A stretch of DNA of 8,277 nt from Oscillospiraceae bacterium (GTDB lineage: Bacteria > Bacillota > Clostridia > UBA1381): contig JAFLUR010000093.1 of the NCBI GenBank assembly GCA_022508725.1, positions 1-8,277 of the forward strand. Reading direction: 5' to 3'. Shown piece after piece: positions 1 to 5,579 of this stretch. The translations under genes and the position numbers were made by a program. Positions within the stretch are counted from its first letter, which is position 1. Every line of letters begins with the position of its first letter. The notes under the pieces are model-generated. The model was not told where the DNA came from and did no database searches. It saw only the letters and a list, made by a program, of their open reading frames with translations.

Positions 1-562
1 TTAATCCGCGTTTTTCTATTTCCTCCGCCAACAAAAGCGCGTATGAGGAGGTGGAGCAAAGCACCGTGCTTTGCATATCAATCATCATTTGTATCTGCTT
101 ATCGGTATTGCCGGGTCCCATGGGGATTACCATTGCGCCGAGCTTTTCCGCACCGTTCTGGAATCCTATTCCCGCCGTCCACAGACCGTAAGCGGGGGTT
201 ATTTGAATTCTGTCTGCCTTGGTAATTCCCGCCGTTTCATAGCAGCGGCTGAACATTATCGCCCAATCGTCCACGTCCTTTGCGGTATAGGGAATTATTA
301 CCGGCAGACCGGTAGTTCCCGATGATGAATGTATACGAACAATTTCGCTTTCGGGCGCCGTCATAAGTCCGAGCGGATAAGCATCACGCAGGTCGTTTTT
401 CTCGGAAAACGGGAGCTGTTCAAATTCCTCCGCGGTATGTATTTTCGAAATACCCGCCTCTTTCAGCTTTTTACCGTAAAAGCTTCCGGACTCGGTCAGT
501 GCAGCCAGACGACCGTTCACCGATCGGATTTGCTCTTCTGATATTTTCATTTCAATTTTCAT
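1..562 (-). CDS. paaK: Phenylacetate/arylacetate-CoA ligase (AMP-forming), partial
   Basis: N-terminal 187 residues of an AMP-forming arylacetate-CoA ligase; the gene runs off the left edge of the window. By family knowledge the enzyme joins phenylacetate, or a related aryl acid, to CoA using ATP, through an acyl-adenylate. The sequence shows the P-loop motif IHSSSGTTGLPVIIPYT at about residues 84-100, followed by AYGLWTAGIGFQNGAEKLGAMVIP, a pattern specific to the PaaK branch rather than to acetyl-CoA synthetases. I chose the ATG at 562-560 because it makes an ATGA overlap with the iorB stop and sits just after an AGGAAAGGA stretch, pointing to translational coupling. An in-frame ATG at 550 is an alternative. 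As last visible gene of iorA-iorB-paaK it would make, or consume, the arylacetyl-CoA handled by IorAB. The exact aryl substrate cannot be read from this fragment. Confidence 0.93.
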   Translation of the reverse strand, partial: MKIEMKISEEQIRSVNGRLAALTESGSFYGKKLKEAGISKIHTAEEFEQLPFSEKNDLRDAYPLGLMTAPESEIVRIHSSSGTTGLPVIIPYTAKDVDDWAIMFSRCYETAGITKADRIQITPAYGLWTAGIGFQNGAEKLGAMVIPMGPGNTDKQIQMMIDMQSTVLCSTSSYALLLAEEIEKRGL

Positions 563-1143
563 TCCTTTCCTGATCCTGCCGAATCCAAAGCACGGCAGTT
601 TAATTCATAAAATTGAGGTTTTACCCGTTTTTGCATTACATATTTGATTTCTTCCGCCGTAAACGGAAGAACGCCGCTTTCAAGTGCCGCGCCCAGCAAA
701 ATCATGTTGAGAACCTTCGGTGAACCGACCTTGAGGCAAGCTGCCGAACCGTCAATAACAATAAGGTTCTTTACCTGCCGCTTAAGATACGCAATCATCT
801 CCGCGCCGTCATATGAGGACATTTTTAAAACCGATGTAACTGGAATGACAGGATCGCTGTTTACAATCACACAACCGTTTCCCGCAAGATACGGCAGCAT
901 ACGCACCGTTTCCGCAGGTTCAAATCCTATGATAACGTCAGCGGAATTTTTACCGATCATAGGTGTGTGAATATCGTCTCCCATGCGCAGATGGCTGAAA
1001 ACGCTGCCGCCCTTTTGCGCCATTCCTATCGTTTCGGCGCTCATAACGGGAATATTTTTTTCCATAGCGGCTGCCGCAAGCAGTTTTGACGCCAGTACCG
1101 TTCCCTGTCCGCCGACGCCGCAGAGCAAAATATTTTTATTCAT
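559..1143 (-). CDS. iorB: Indolepyruvate:ferredoxin oxidoreductase, beta subunit
   Basis: 194-residue beta subunit of indolepyruvate:ferredoxin oxidoreductase, the cytosolic anaerobic enzyme that oxidatively decarboxylates arylpyruvates to arylacetyl-CoA and passes electrons to ferredoxin. It is a single domain of the pyruvate-ferredoxin-oxidoreductase gamma type. The N-terminal GVGGQGTVLASKLLA at residues 9-23 is the family signature, followed by SAETIGMAQKGGSVFSHLRMG and the DVIIGFEPAETVRMLPYL segment. Its length is usual for the family. The start at 1143 is set by GGAGGT at 1156-1151 with a 7-base gap; an upstream in-frame start at 1188 would add 15 residues that do not look like the family and lie inside iorA. 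The start overlaps the iorA end by 8 bp, and its own stop overlaps the paaK start by 4 bp, so the three genes appear translationally coupled. Confidence 0.95.
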   Translation of the reverse strand: MNKNILLCGVGGQGTVLASKLLAAAAMEKNIPVMSAETIGMAQKGGSVFSHLRMGDDIHTPMIGKNSADVIIGFEPAETVRMLPYLAGNGCVIVNSDPVIPVTSVLKMSSYDGAEMIAYLKRQVKNLIVIDGSAACLKVGSPKVLNMILLGAALESGVLPFTAEEIKYVMQKRVKPQFYELNCRALDSAGSGKE

Positions 1144-2956
1144 GACTCTCACCTCCGCCGATCGCCCCAACGGGACAAACTTGCGCACACAGACCGCAGC
1201 CCGTACATAAACCTCCGTCGATACAAACCGTATCCTCTTGTATTGTTATTGCCGGACAGCCGAGCGATGTGACACACTTTTTACAACGAATACACTTGTC
1301 CTTGTTTACCTTTTTTGCTCCGGCGGGTTTTGTAACGGCGATGCACGGAGATTTGAAAATAACCGCCTTTACACCGTCCCGCTCGGACACGGCACGCACG
1401 CATGCGACGGAAGCCTCAAGATCCAGAGGATCCGCCGTTTCCACCGCCGTTACTCCTATTCCGCTTAAAACCTTTTCTATCGATATCTTTTGAACGATCT
1501 CCCCCATCATTGTGCGTCCCGTTCCGGGATGCGGCTGATGACCGGTCATGGCTGTTGTGGAATTATCGAGAACGATCAAAGTCATGTTTGCCCGGTTATA
1601 TACGGCATTTACAACTCCCGTAATTGCCGAGGCAAAAAATGTCGAGTCGCCCACAAAAGCAAAGCAACAGGTATCCGGTTCCATCTTCCCTATTCCCTGC
1701 GCTATGTTGATGCCGGCACCCATGCAAAGGCAGGTGTCAACCATATCAAGCGGCATGGCGTTTCCGAGCGTGTAACAACCGATGTCACCGCAAAAAACGG
1801 TTTTTTTGCCTTTCATGGCTTCCTTGACCGCATAGAATGAAGCGCGATGCGGACAGCCGGCGCAAAGCACCGGCGGTCTTACCGGAAGCTCCGGCGGCTC
1901 CGGCAATGCCGGCGCATTTCCGGAAAAATCCCAACCCATAAATCCGGAAAGTACCCGGGCGATATCATCGCGCGTATTTTCTCCGGCAGCGGACACATCC
2001 CCTGTCAGCTTGCCTCTGATTTTTACCGGCAGCCGATATTTTCCGCAAATATATGTCAGCTCACGTTCAATGACCGGATCCAATTCCTCAATGCACAACA
2101 CCTCATCAAGTCCCGACAAAAACCGGACAGCCGCCTTTTCGGGAAACGGAAAAGGTGTGGCAACTTTCATGATACGCGGCGCAGGCTTCCCTTTAATTTC
2201 CTCCGCTGCACAGGAAAAACTTATTCCATGCGTTGCAATGCCTTTTTTGCATCCGGAAGATGAGGACGGATATATGCGGTTTTTATCGTAATCCGAAAAT
2301 ACATCGCTCAATTCGACATTTCTCTTTTCAATGTTCAGATGACTTTGGTAAGAAAGCTTCGGAAATATCACCCATTTACCGGAATCCTTAATAAATCCCT
2401 CCGGCTTGCAAACGTCATATTCATCAATATCTTTAATACGAACAGACGCATATCCGTGACATATGCGCGTTGTCGGTCTGAACAGAACCGGAGTTCCGTA
2501 TTTCTCCGAATACCGGAATGCGTCCCCGATCATATCATATGCCTCCTGTACCGAAGACGGATCAAAGCACGGCAGCTTTGAAAAAGCGGCGAAATGCCGT
2601 GTGTCCTGCTCGGTCTGAGAGGAAATCGGACCCGGATCGTCCGCTGCCATAATCACCATACCGCCCTTGACGCCTATATATGCAAGGCTCATCAGCGGAT
2701 CGGACGCAACATTCAACCCGACCTGTTTCATCGTTACCATACTTCTTGCGCCTGTGTAAGAAGCGCCTGCGGCAAGCTCCAGCGCAGCCTTTTCGTTTAC
2801 CGACCACTCCGCATAGAAGCTGCCTTTGTTTTGTTTTGCCGCGGTTTCCAAAACCTCTGTAGACGGCGTTCCCGGATATCCCGAAATCAAATTGAGTCCC
2901 GCCGCAACAGCGCCCATGGCAATCGCCTCGTTACCCATCAAAAACTCGGTATGCAT
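1136..2956 (-). CDS. iorA: Indolepyruvate:ferredoxin oxidoreductase, alpha subunit
   Basis: 606-residue catalytic subunit with thiamine diphosphate and iron-sulfur clusters. An N-terminal pyrimidine-binding domain starts with MGNEAIAMGAVAAGL and SGYPGTPSTEV (residues 7-35), followed by MKQVGLNVASDP. The C-terminal half has CAGCPHR at about 363, GDIGCYTLG at about 387, and the TPP/Mg-binding stretch GDSTFFASAITGVVNAVYN with DNSTTAMTGHQPHPG (about 435-475). Two 4Fe-4S motifs close the protein: CIRCKKCVTSLGCPA at about 555 and CTGCGLCAQVCPVGA at about 584. All expected catalytic and cluster residues appear intact. The start at 2956 is supported by AAGGAGG eight bases upstream and by the family's N-terminus; the reading frame stays open to 3328, but that extension is not family-like. 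It heads the iorA-iorB-paaK operon. The enzyme may run as an arylpyruvate oxidase in amino-acid fermentation or as a reductive carboxylase in aromatic amino-acid synthesis; the sequence does not decide. Confidence 0.96.
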   Translation of the reverse strand: MHTEFLMGNEAIAMGAVAAGLNLISGYPGTPSTEVLETAAKQNKGSFYAEWSVNEKAALELAAGASYTGARSMVTMKQVGLNVASDPLMSLAYIGVKGGMVIMAADDPGPISSQTEQDTRHFAAFSKLPCFDPSSVQEAYDMIGDAFRYSEKYGTPVLFRPTTRICHGYASVRIKDIDEYDVCKPEGFIKDSGKWVIFPKLSYQSHLNIEKRNVELSDVFSDYDKNRIYPSSSSGCKKGIATHGISFSCAAEEIKGKPAPRIMKVATPFPFPEKAAVRFLSGLDEVLCIEELDPVIERELTYICGKYRLPVKIRGKLTGDVSAAGENTRDDIARVLSGFMGWDFSGNAPALPEPPELPVRPPVLCAGCPHRASFYAVKEAMKGKKTVFCGDIGCYTLGNAMPLDMVDTCLCMGAGINIAQGIGKMEPDTCCFAFVGDSTFFASAITGVVNAVYNRANMTLIVLDNSTTAMTGHQPHPGTGRTMMGEIVQKISIEKVLSGIGVTAVETADPLDLEASVACVRAVSERDGVKAVIFKSPCIAVTKPAGAKKVNKDKCIRCKKCVTSLGCPAITIQEDTVCIDGGLCTGCGLCAQVCPVGAIGGGESHE

Positions 2957-2964
2957 ATTGTTTT

Positions 2965-2971
2965 CCTCCTT
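2965..2971 (-). promoter_or_regulatory. Ribosome binding site of iorA
   Basis: A perfect AAGGAGG on the minus strand, eight bases before the ATG at 2956. It decides the iorA start against the long in-frame upstream extension to 3328. Confidence 0.85.
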
Positions 2972-3166
2972 GTATTTATGCATGGGGAAATCAACGATTA
3001 AGTCTTGCCTCGCCATCCCCCGCTCTCTCCCGGGTTCGTCCTCAAACGTCCGAAAAAACATTTCCGGGAAATCATGCATAAAATGATAATAAAAAAATAA
3101 CCTGTTTGTATTGCCGAAATATTTATTGCTCCCGCTTTCTCGAAATTTATTTTGTCCGTGAGATAT

Positions 3167-3195
3167 ATTATATAATATTTCAGCCGTATAATCAA
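3167..3195 (-). promoter_or_regulatory. Predicted promoter of the iorA-iorB-paaK operon
   Basis: On the minus strand, TTGATT (3195-3190) lies exactly 17 bp before a perfect TATAAT (3172-3167). The start point would be near 3160, leaving an untranslated leader of about 200 nt before iorA. The surrounding DNA is AT-rich, so chance matches are possible, but the spacing and box quality are good. There is no extended -10 TG. Confidence 0.5.
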
Positions 3196-3369
3196 CCTTT
3201 TTCGCAAAATAAAATGAGGCTTGCATGCATAATTCCCGATTGTGTATTTTTATAAAAATCAAAAGCATTTGCGGCATGCAAAACAAACCTTTCGGACAGC
3301 CCGGATGTTTCTCAATCGATATAATCAATGTATATAAAATTACACCGGTATTTTTGTTTATATTGATTA

Positions 3370-3398
3370 TTGTAGAATAAAAAATACTGTGTTATAAT
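3370..3398 (+). promoter_or_regulatory. Predicted extended -10 promoter of the fapA-like gene
   Basis: TTGTAG (3370-3375), a 17-bp spacer, then TATAAT (3393-3398) preceded by TGTG (3388-3391) in the TRTGnTATAAT arrangement known for Firmicutes sigma-A promoters. The weak -35 box is compensated by the extended -10. The start point would be near 3405, about 50 nt before the ATG. The right arm of a 9-bp inverted repeat ends at the first base of the -35 box. Confidence 0.65.
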
Positions 3399-3454
3399 AA
3401 AAGCGGTGTATTGTATGAACTATTTAAGATTTAACCGGTAAAGGAGTGACTGCA

Positions 3455-4843
3455 ATGACAGGTACGGTCGAGGTAATAGTTACTGATGATAAAATGAACG
3501 CGGGCATAATATTTTATGAATGCGATGAAGATGATGAAGAAAAAGAAAAGAAAATTATAGATTTTGACACCGTGATGAATGTTCTCAAAAAAAACAAGAT
3601 CGTGTTCGGAATTAACGAAGATGTAATAAAAAAAGCCATTGAGGATAATTCGTATTATGAATATTTGGCCGTTGCGAAAGGCAAACAGCCGGTTGACGGA
3701 ATCGATGCCGAAATCGAATATAAAGTCAATCTTGAGACAAGCATGAAACCCAAACTCAATGAGAACGGAAATGTGGATTACCGTAATGTCGATAATTTCA
3801 TTTCGGTGAAACAAGGCGAGGTTCTGGCCGTATACATTCCTTTGGTAAAGGCAATAAACGGCAGCGATGTTTTCGGACATACTCTGAGAGGAAAGGAAGC
3901 CAGAAACAAAAGAATCCCCGCCGGAACAAACACGGAAATACTCAGCGATAAAGTTACGCTCGTTTCGAAAATAGACGGACTTGTTCAGCTGATCAACGAC
4001 AAGATATTTGTATTTCCTTTGCTTACGATAGAAGGCGATGTTGATACGTCTGTCGGAAACGTTGATTTTATAGGCGCGGTAAGAGTTTACGGAAACGTGT
4101 GTTCCGGTATGCGTATAAAAGCGGTCGGTTCGGTTTCGGTGGGCGGCATGGTGGAAGCCGCGGAAATTTATGCCGGCGGCGATGTTATAATCAACGGCGG
4201 TATAAAGGGAATGGAAAAAGCCGTAATATCGTCGGGAGGAAGCTTGGTTTCAAAATATATAGAAAGCGCCGTCGTCAGGGCAAAAGCGGATATAACGACC
4301 AATGCGGTAATACAGGCAAATATTCAAACCGACGGCAAAATTATTGTTATAGGCACAAACGGGAGCATTATAGGCGGTTTGGTTAAGTCCATGCAGGCTA
4401 TTATATGCAAAAAGCTCGGTTCGCGCAGTTATATTCCCACAACCGCGGAAATTTGCGTGCCGCCCGTGACAAAAGATGATATGGCGGAACTTAAAGAAAG
4501 TATTGCGGCTAATAAATCATTGCTTTCACAATTGAATAAAACATTGTATTCCGGTATAAGGACATCTACCGATTCGCAGAAAAAAGCATATAAAGAAATG
4601 AAACAAAAGGCTTTGGATGTGGAATATGAAATCAGCGTTCTCGAGGAGAAATATGAAAGATGCAAAAATGCTTTAAAATCAAATCTGAACGCGTCAATAT
4701 CAATAGTAGAGTATGTGTATCCGGATGTAACTGTCATAATAAACGGAACGGAACAAAAGCTTGTTGACAGAAGTCGTGAAATCACGTTTTTTGCGAAAAA
4801 CGGCAATATGTATACGAAAAAATGTGAGGTTTTGGATTATTGA
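3455..4843 (+). CDS. FapA / DUF342 family protein
   Basis: 462-residue member of the DUF342 (FapA) family. Its N-terminal domain, about residues 1-185, carries an acidic run CDEDDEEKEKK near 23-33 and the family segment AVAKGKQPVDGIDAEIEY. From about 190 to 330 comes a glycine-rich right-handed beta-helix-like region with short repeats such as GDVDTSVGNVDFIGAVRVYG and VGGMVEAAEIYAGGDVIING, then a charged probable coiled coil at about 338-412 and a C-terminal beta segment. I see no signal peptide or membrane segment, so it is probably cytoplasmic. A Vibrio member takes part in polar flagellar assembly; many Firmicutes members are uncharacterised, and a scaffold role is only inference. AAGGAG at 3441-3446, eight bases upstream, supports the ATG at 3455; a GTG at 3446 overlaps that site and is unlikely. 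It stands alone, divergent from iorA. Confidence 0.88.
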   Translation: MTGTVEVIVTDDKMNAGIIFYECDEDDEEKEKKIIDFDTVMNVLKKNKIVFGINEDVIKKAIEDNSYYEYLAVAKGKQPVDGIDAEIEYKVNLETSMKPKLNENGNVDYRNVDNFISVKQGEVLAVYIPLVKAINGSDVFGHTLRGKEARNKRIPAGTNTEILSDKVTLVSKIDGLVQLINDKIFVFPLLTIEGDVDTSVGNVDFIGAVRVYGNVCSGMRIKAVGSVSVGGMVEAAEIYAGGDVIINGGIKGMEKAVISSGGSLVSKYIESAVVRAKADITTNAVIQANIQTDGKIIVIGTNGSIIGGLVKSMQAIICKKLGSRSYIPTTAEICVPPVTKDDMAELKESIAANKSLLSQLNKTLYSGIRTSTDSQKKAYKEMKQKALDVEYEISVLEEKYERCKNALKSNLNASISIVEYVYPDVTVIINGTEQKLVDRSREITFFAKNGNMYTKKCEVLDY

Positions 4844-4873
4844 TCCGCCGGTAACATTCTTGATTTTGCATAA

Positions 4874-5029
4874 GAGCCTGTTTAGTATCTTCCAATCATC
4901 ATCTTTTTGGCGTCTTTTCCGGCAAAGCGCAAAATTCTTGAAATACACAAAGTATTCCTGCGAATTTTGCACTTTGCCGGCAGAAAAATCCGCTCAAAAA
5001 TCCGACGATCTCAGATACTAAACAGGCTC
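4874..5029. mobile_element. MITE-like element, 156 bp, no coding capacity
   Basis: The ends are inverted repeats: AGAGCCTGTTTAGTATCT at 4873-4890 is exactly repeated in reverse complement at 5013-5030. If the element begins with GAGCC (4874) and ends with GGCTC (5029), both flanks carry TAA (4871-4873 and 5030-5032), a 3-bp target-site duplication. Inside, a second arm pair (4919-4937 with 4962-4980, one mismatch in 19) and AATAC/GTATT around the loop ACAAA (4947-4951) make the whole element a near-continuous hairpin. GAGCC-type ends with a TNA target are known for some IS5-family groups, so mobilisation by such a transposase is a reasonable inference. As RNA it could also end or stabilise the fapA transcript; there is no T-run after it. 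Confidence 0.75.
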
Positions 5030-5059
5030 TAAGCTACGGACCGGTAATATAATTTTTAC

Positions 5060-5095
5060 AAGGGTGGAAATAAGGCTTGTCCGATTTCCGCCCTT
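5060..5095 (+). terminator. Stem-loop, possible terminator after the fapA-like gene
   Basis: AAGGGTGGAAAT (5060-5071) pairs with ATTTCCGCCCTT (5084-5095): 12 pairs including one T-G wobble, with a 12-base loop. What follows is ATATTGTATTT, only a weak T-run, so termination would be inefficient or the stem has another role. The right arm can instead pair downstream (5080-5087 with 5117-5124). Confidence 0.4.
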
Positions 5096-5153
5096 ATATT
5101 GTATTTCGGAATAATCAAATCGGAGAAATACCAATTTAAGGAAATGATAGATA

Positions 5154-5257
5154 AATCAATATCAAAAAATAATTTACAAAAAAACGCTTATTTACGGGAG
5201 ATTTGCAAACACACCGGTTTTCCGCCCCGTTGCCGGATTGTTTTTTTGATATTGATT
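5154..5257. repeat. 16-bp perfect inverted repeat with 72-bp spacer
   Basis: AATCAATATCAAAAAA at 5154-5169 is exactly reverse-complemented at 5242-5257. A further TTTAAGG occurs outside each arm (about 5135-5141 and 5258-5264), with 12 extra bases on the left side. This suggests a longer, diverged palindrome of about 130 bp, perhaps a relic of a second small element. Confidence 0.6.
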
Positions 5258-5335
5258 CCTTAAATATTACATATTTTATTCTGTTTTCCGCCGTTTTTTG
5301 ACGGCAAATAATTTTATTGCAGCGTTTTTTTGTAA
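5174..5335. repeat. 15-bp perfect inverted repeat with 132-bp spacer
   Basis: TTACAAAAAAACGCT at 5174-5188 is exactly reverse-complemented at 5321-5335. Its left arm lies inside the loop of the neighbouring 16-bp repeat and its right arm lies outside it, so the two pairings cross. The A7/T7 run inflates the similarity somewhat. Confidence 0.5.
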
Positions 5336-5406
5336 TATTCGGCAACCTGCATAAAATAAAGTTTTATTTTTCTACATTTTCGGCAATCAAAATCACCGAA
5401 AACATA

Positions 5407-5435
5407 TTGTGTTTTTTGTTGAAATGTGCTATAAT
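5407..5435 (+). promoter_or_regulatory. Predicted extended -10 promoter of the adenylation operon
   Basis: TTGTGT (5407-5412), a 17-bp spacer, then TATAAT (5430-5435) preceded by TGTG (5425-5428), a perfect TRTGnTATAAT extended -10. The start point would be at about 5442, leaving a leader of about 138 nt. The layout is the same as at the fapA promoter. Confidence 0.7.
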
Positions 5436-5442
5436 AATAAAG

Positions 5443-5485
5443 GCTCTGTATTTTTGCAAAACCGCGGGGTTTTACGAAAAAGAGC
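5443..5485 (+). promoter_or_regulatory. Hairpin at the 5' end of the adenylation-operon leader
   Basis: AAAACC (5458-5463) and GGTTTT (5468-5473) enclose the loop GCGG. The stem continues outward through TTTTTG (5451-5456) with CGAAAA (5475-5480), one mismatch and one wobble, and then GCTCT (5443-5447) with AGAGC (5481-5485) after a 3-base bulge. The outermost pair is next to the predicted start point. No T-run follows, so it is not a standard terminator. Confidence 0.55.
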
Positions 5486-5496
5486 TCAAATAAATA

Positions 5497-5557
5497 CCGG
5501 TTCCGTTATTATATCAAAAATATATTTTTAAAATTCAAGGATGTAAATACGGTCCGG
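5497..5557 (+). promoter_or_regulatory. Second potential stem in the leader before the adenylation genes
   Basis: CCGGTTCCGT (5497-5506) can pair with ACGGTCCGG (5549-5557) as two 4-bp helices around a small TT/T internal loop. It encloses an AT-rich loop containing the perfect palindrome AAAAATATATTTTT (5516-5529). It ends 13 bases before the ribosome binding site, so it could affect initiation. No known riboswitch class was recognised. Confidence 0.4.
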
Positions 5558-5570
5558 ATTATTTCAATTT

Positions 5571-5576
5571 GGAGGA
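5571..5576 (+). promoter_or_regulatory. Ribosome binding site of the first adenylation gene
   Basis: GGAGGA ends three bases before the ATG at 5580. The site is strong in sequence but the spacing is on the short side. Confidence 0.7.
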
Positions 5577-5579
5577 ATT

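Larger units (their letters stand above)
2957..3454. other. Divergent intergenic region between iorA and fapA
   Basis: About 500 bp without a convincing gene. It is much more AT-rich than its neighbours. It holds a minus-strand promoter for iorA (3167-3195) with a leader of about 200 nt, and a plus-strand promoter for fapA (3370-3398). Possible dyads are a perfect odd-length palindrome ATTTCC-G-GGAAAT at 3060-3072, a 10-bp inverted repeat TTTATGCATG (2975-2984 with 3073-3082), and a 9-bp inverted repeat ATAATCAAT (3321-3329 with 3362-3370). The iorA frame is open through part of this stretch, but the translation resembles no domain. Confidence 0.7.
4844..5579. other. Long gene-free intergenic region with repeats and signals
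   Basis: About 735 bp between the fapA-like gene and the adenylation genes, with no convincing coding sequence on either strand. From left to right it holds a MITE-like element (4874-5029), a stem-loop that may be a weak terminator (5060-5095), two long inverted repeats whose arms cross (5154-5169 with 5242-5257, and 5174-5188 with 5321-5335), a promoter (5407-5435) and a structured leader (about 5442-5579). A 69-codon minus-strand frame starting with TTG at 5345 is lysine/asparagine-rich, lacks a family signature and is treated as chance. Confidence 0.75.

Noticed and set aside
1144..1188. Earlier iorB start at 1188
   Set aside because: It would add 15 residues before the conserved N-terminus and lacks a good ribosome binding site; 1143 has GGAGGT at correct spacing.
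2957..3328. In-frame N-terminal extension of iorA up to an ATG at 3328
   Set aside because: The extra residues are not family-like, the stretch contains a promoter-like sequence, and a perfect ribosome binding site sits right before 2956.
3446..3454. GTG start for the fapA-like gene
   Set aside because: The GTG overlaps the AAGGAG ribosome binding site, which is correctly spaced for the ATG at 3455.
4700..5021. Small open frames crossing the fapA end and the MITE-like element
   Set aside because: They overlap a strong gene or the palindrome, have no ribosome binding site and no recognisable domain.
5060..5083. AGGGTGG resembling the T-box antiterminator core
   Set aside because: The following bases are AAATAAGG rather than the ACCGCG-like core, no specifier stem is seen, and the promoter of the adenylation operon lies far downstream of it.
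5281..5305. GCCGT/ACGGC hairpin as a terminator
   Set aside because: The stem is only five pairs and no proper T-run follows on either strand after a gene end.
5136..5345. Minus-strand open frame of 69 codons
   Set aside because: It starts at TTG, has composition expected of AT-rich non-coding DNA, spans the inverted repeats, and matches no family.
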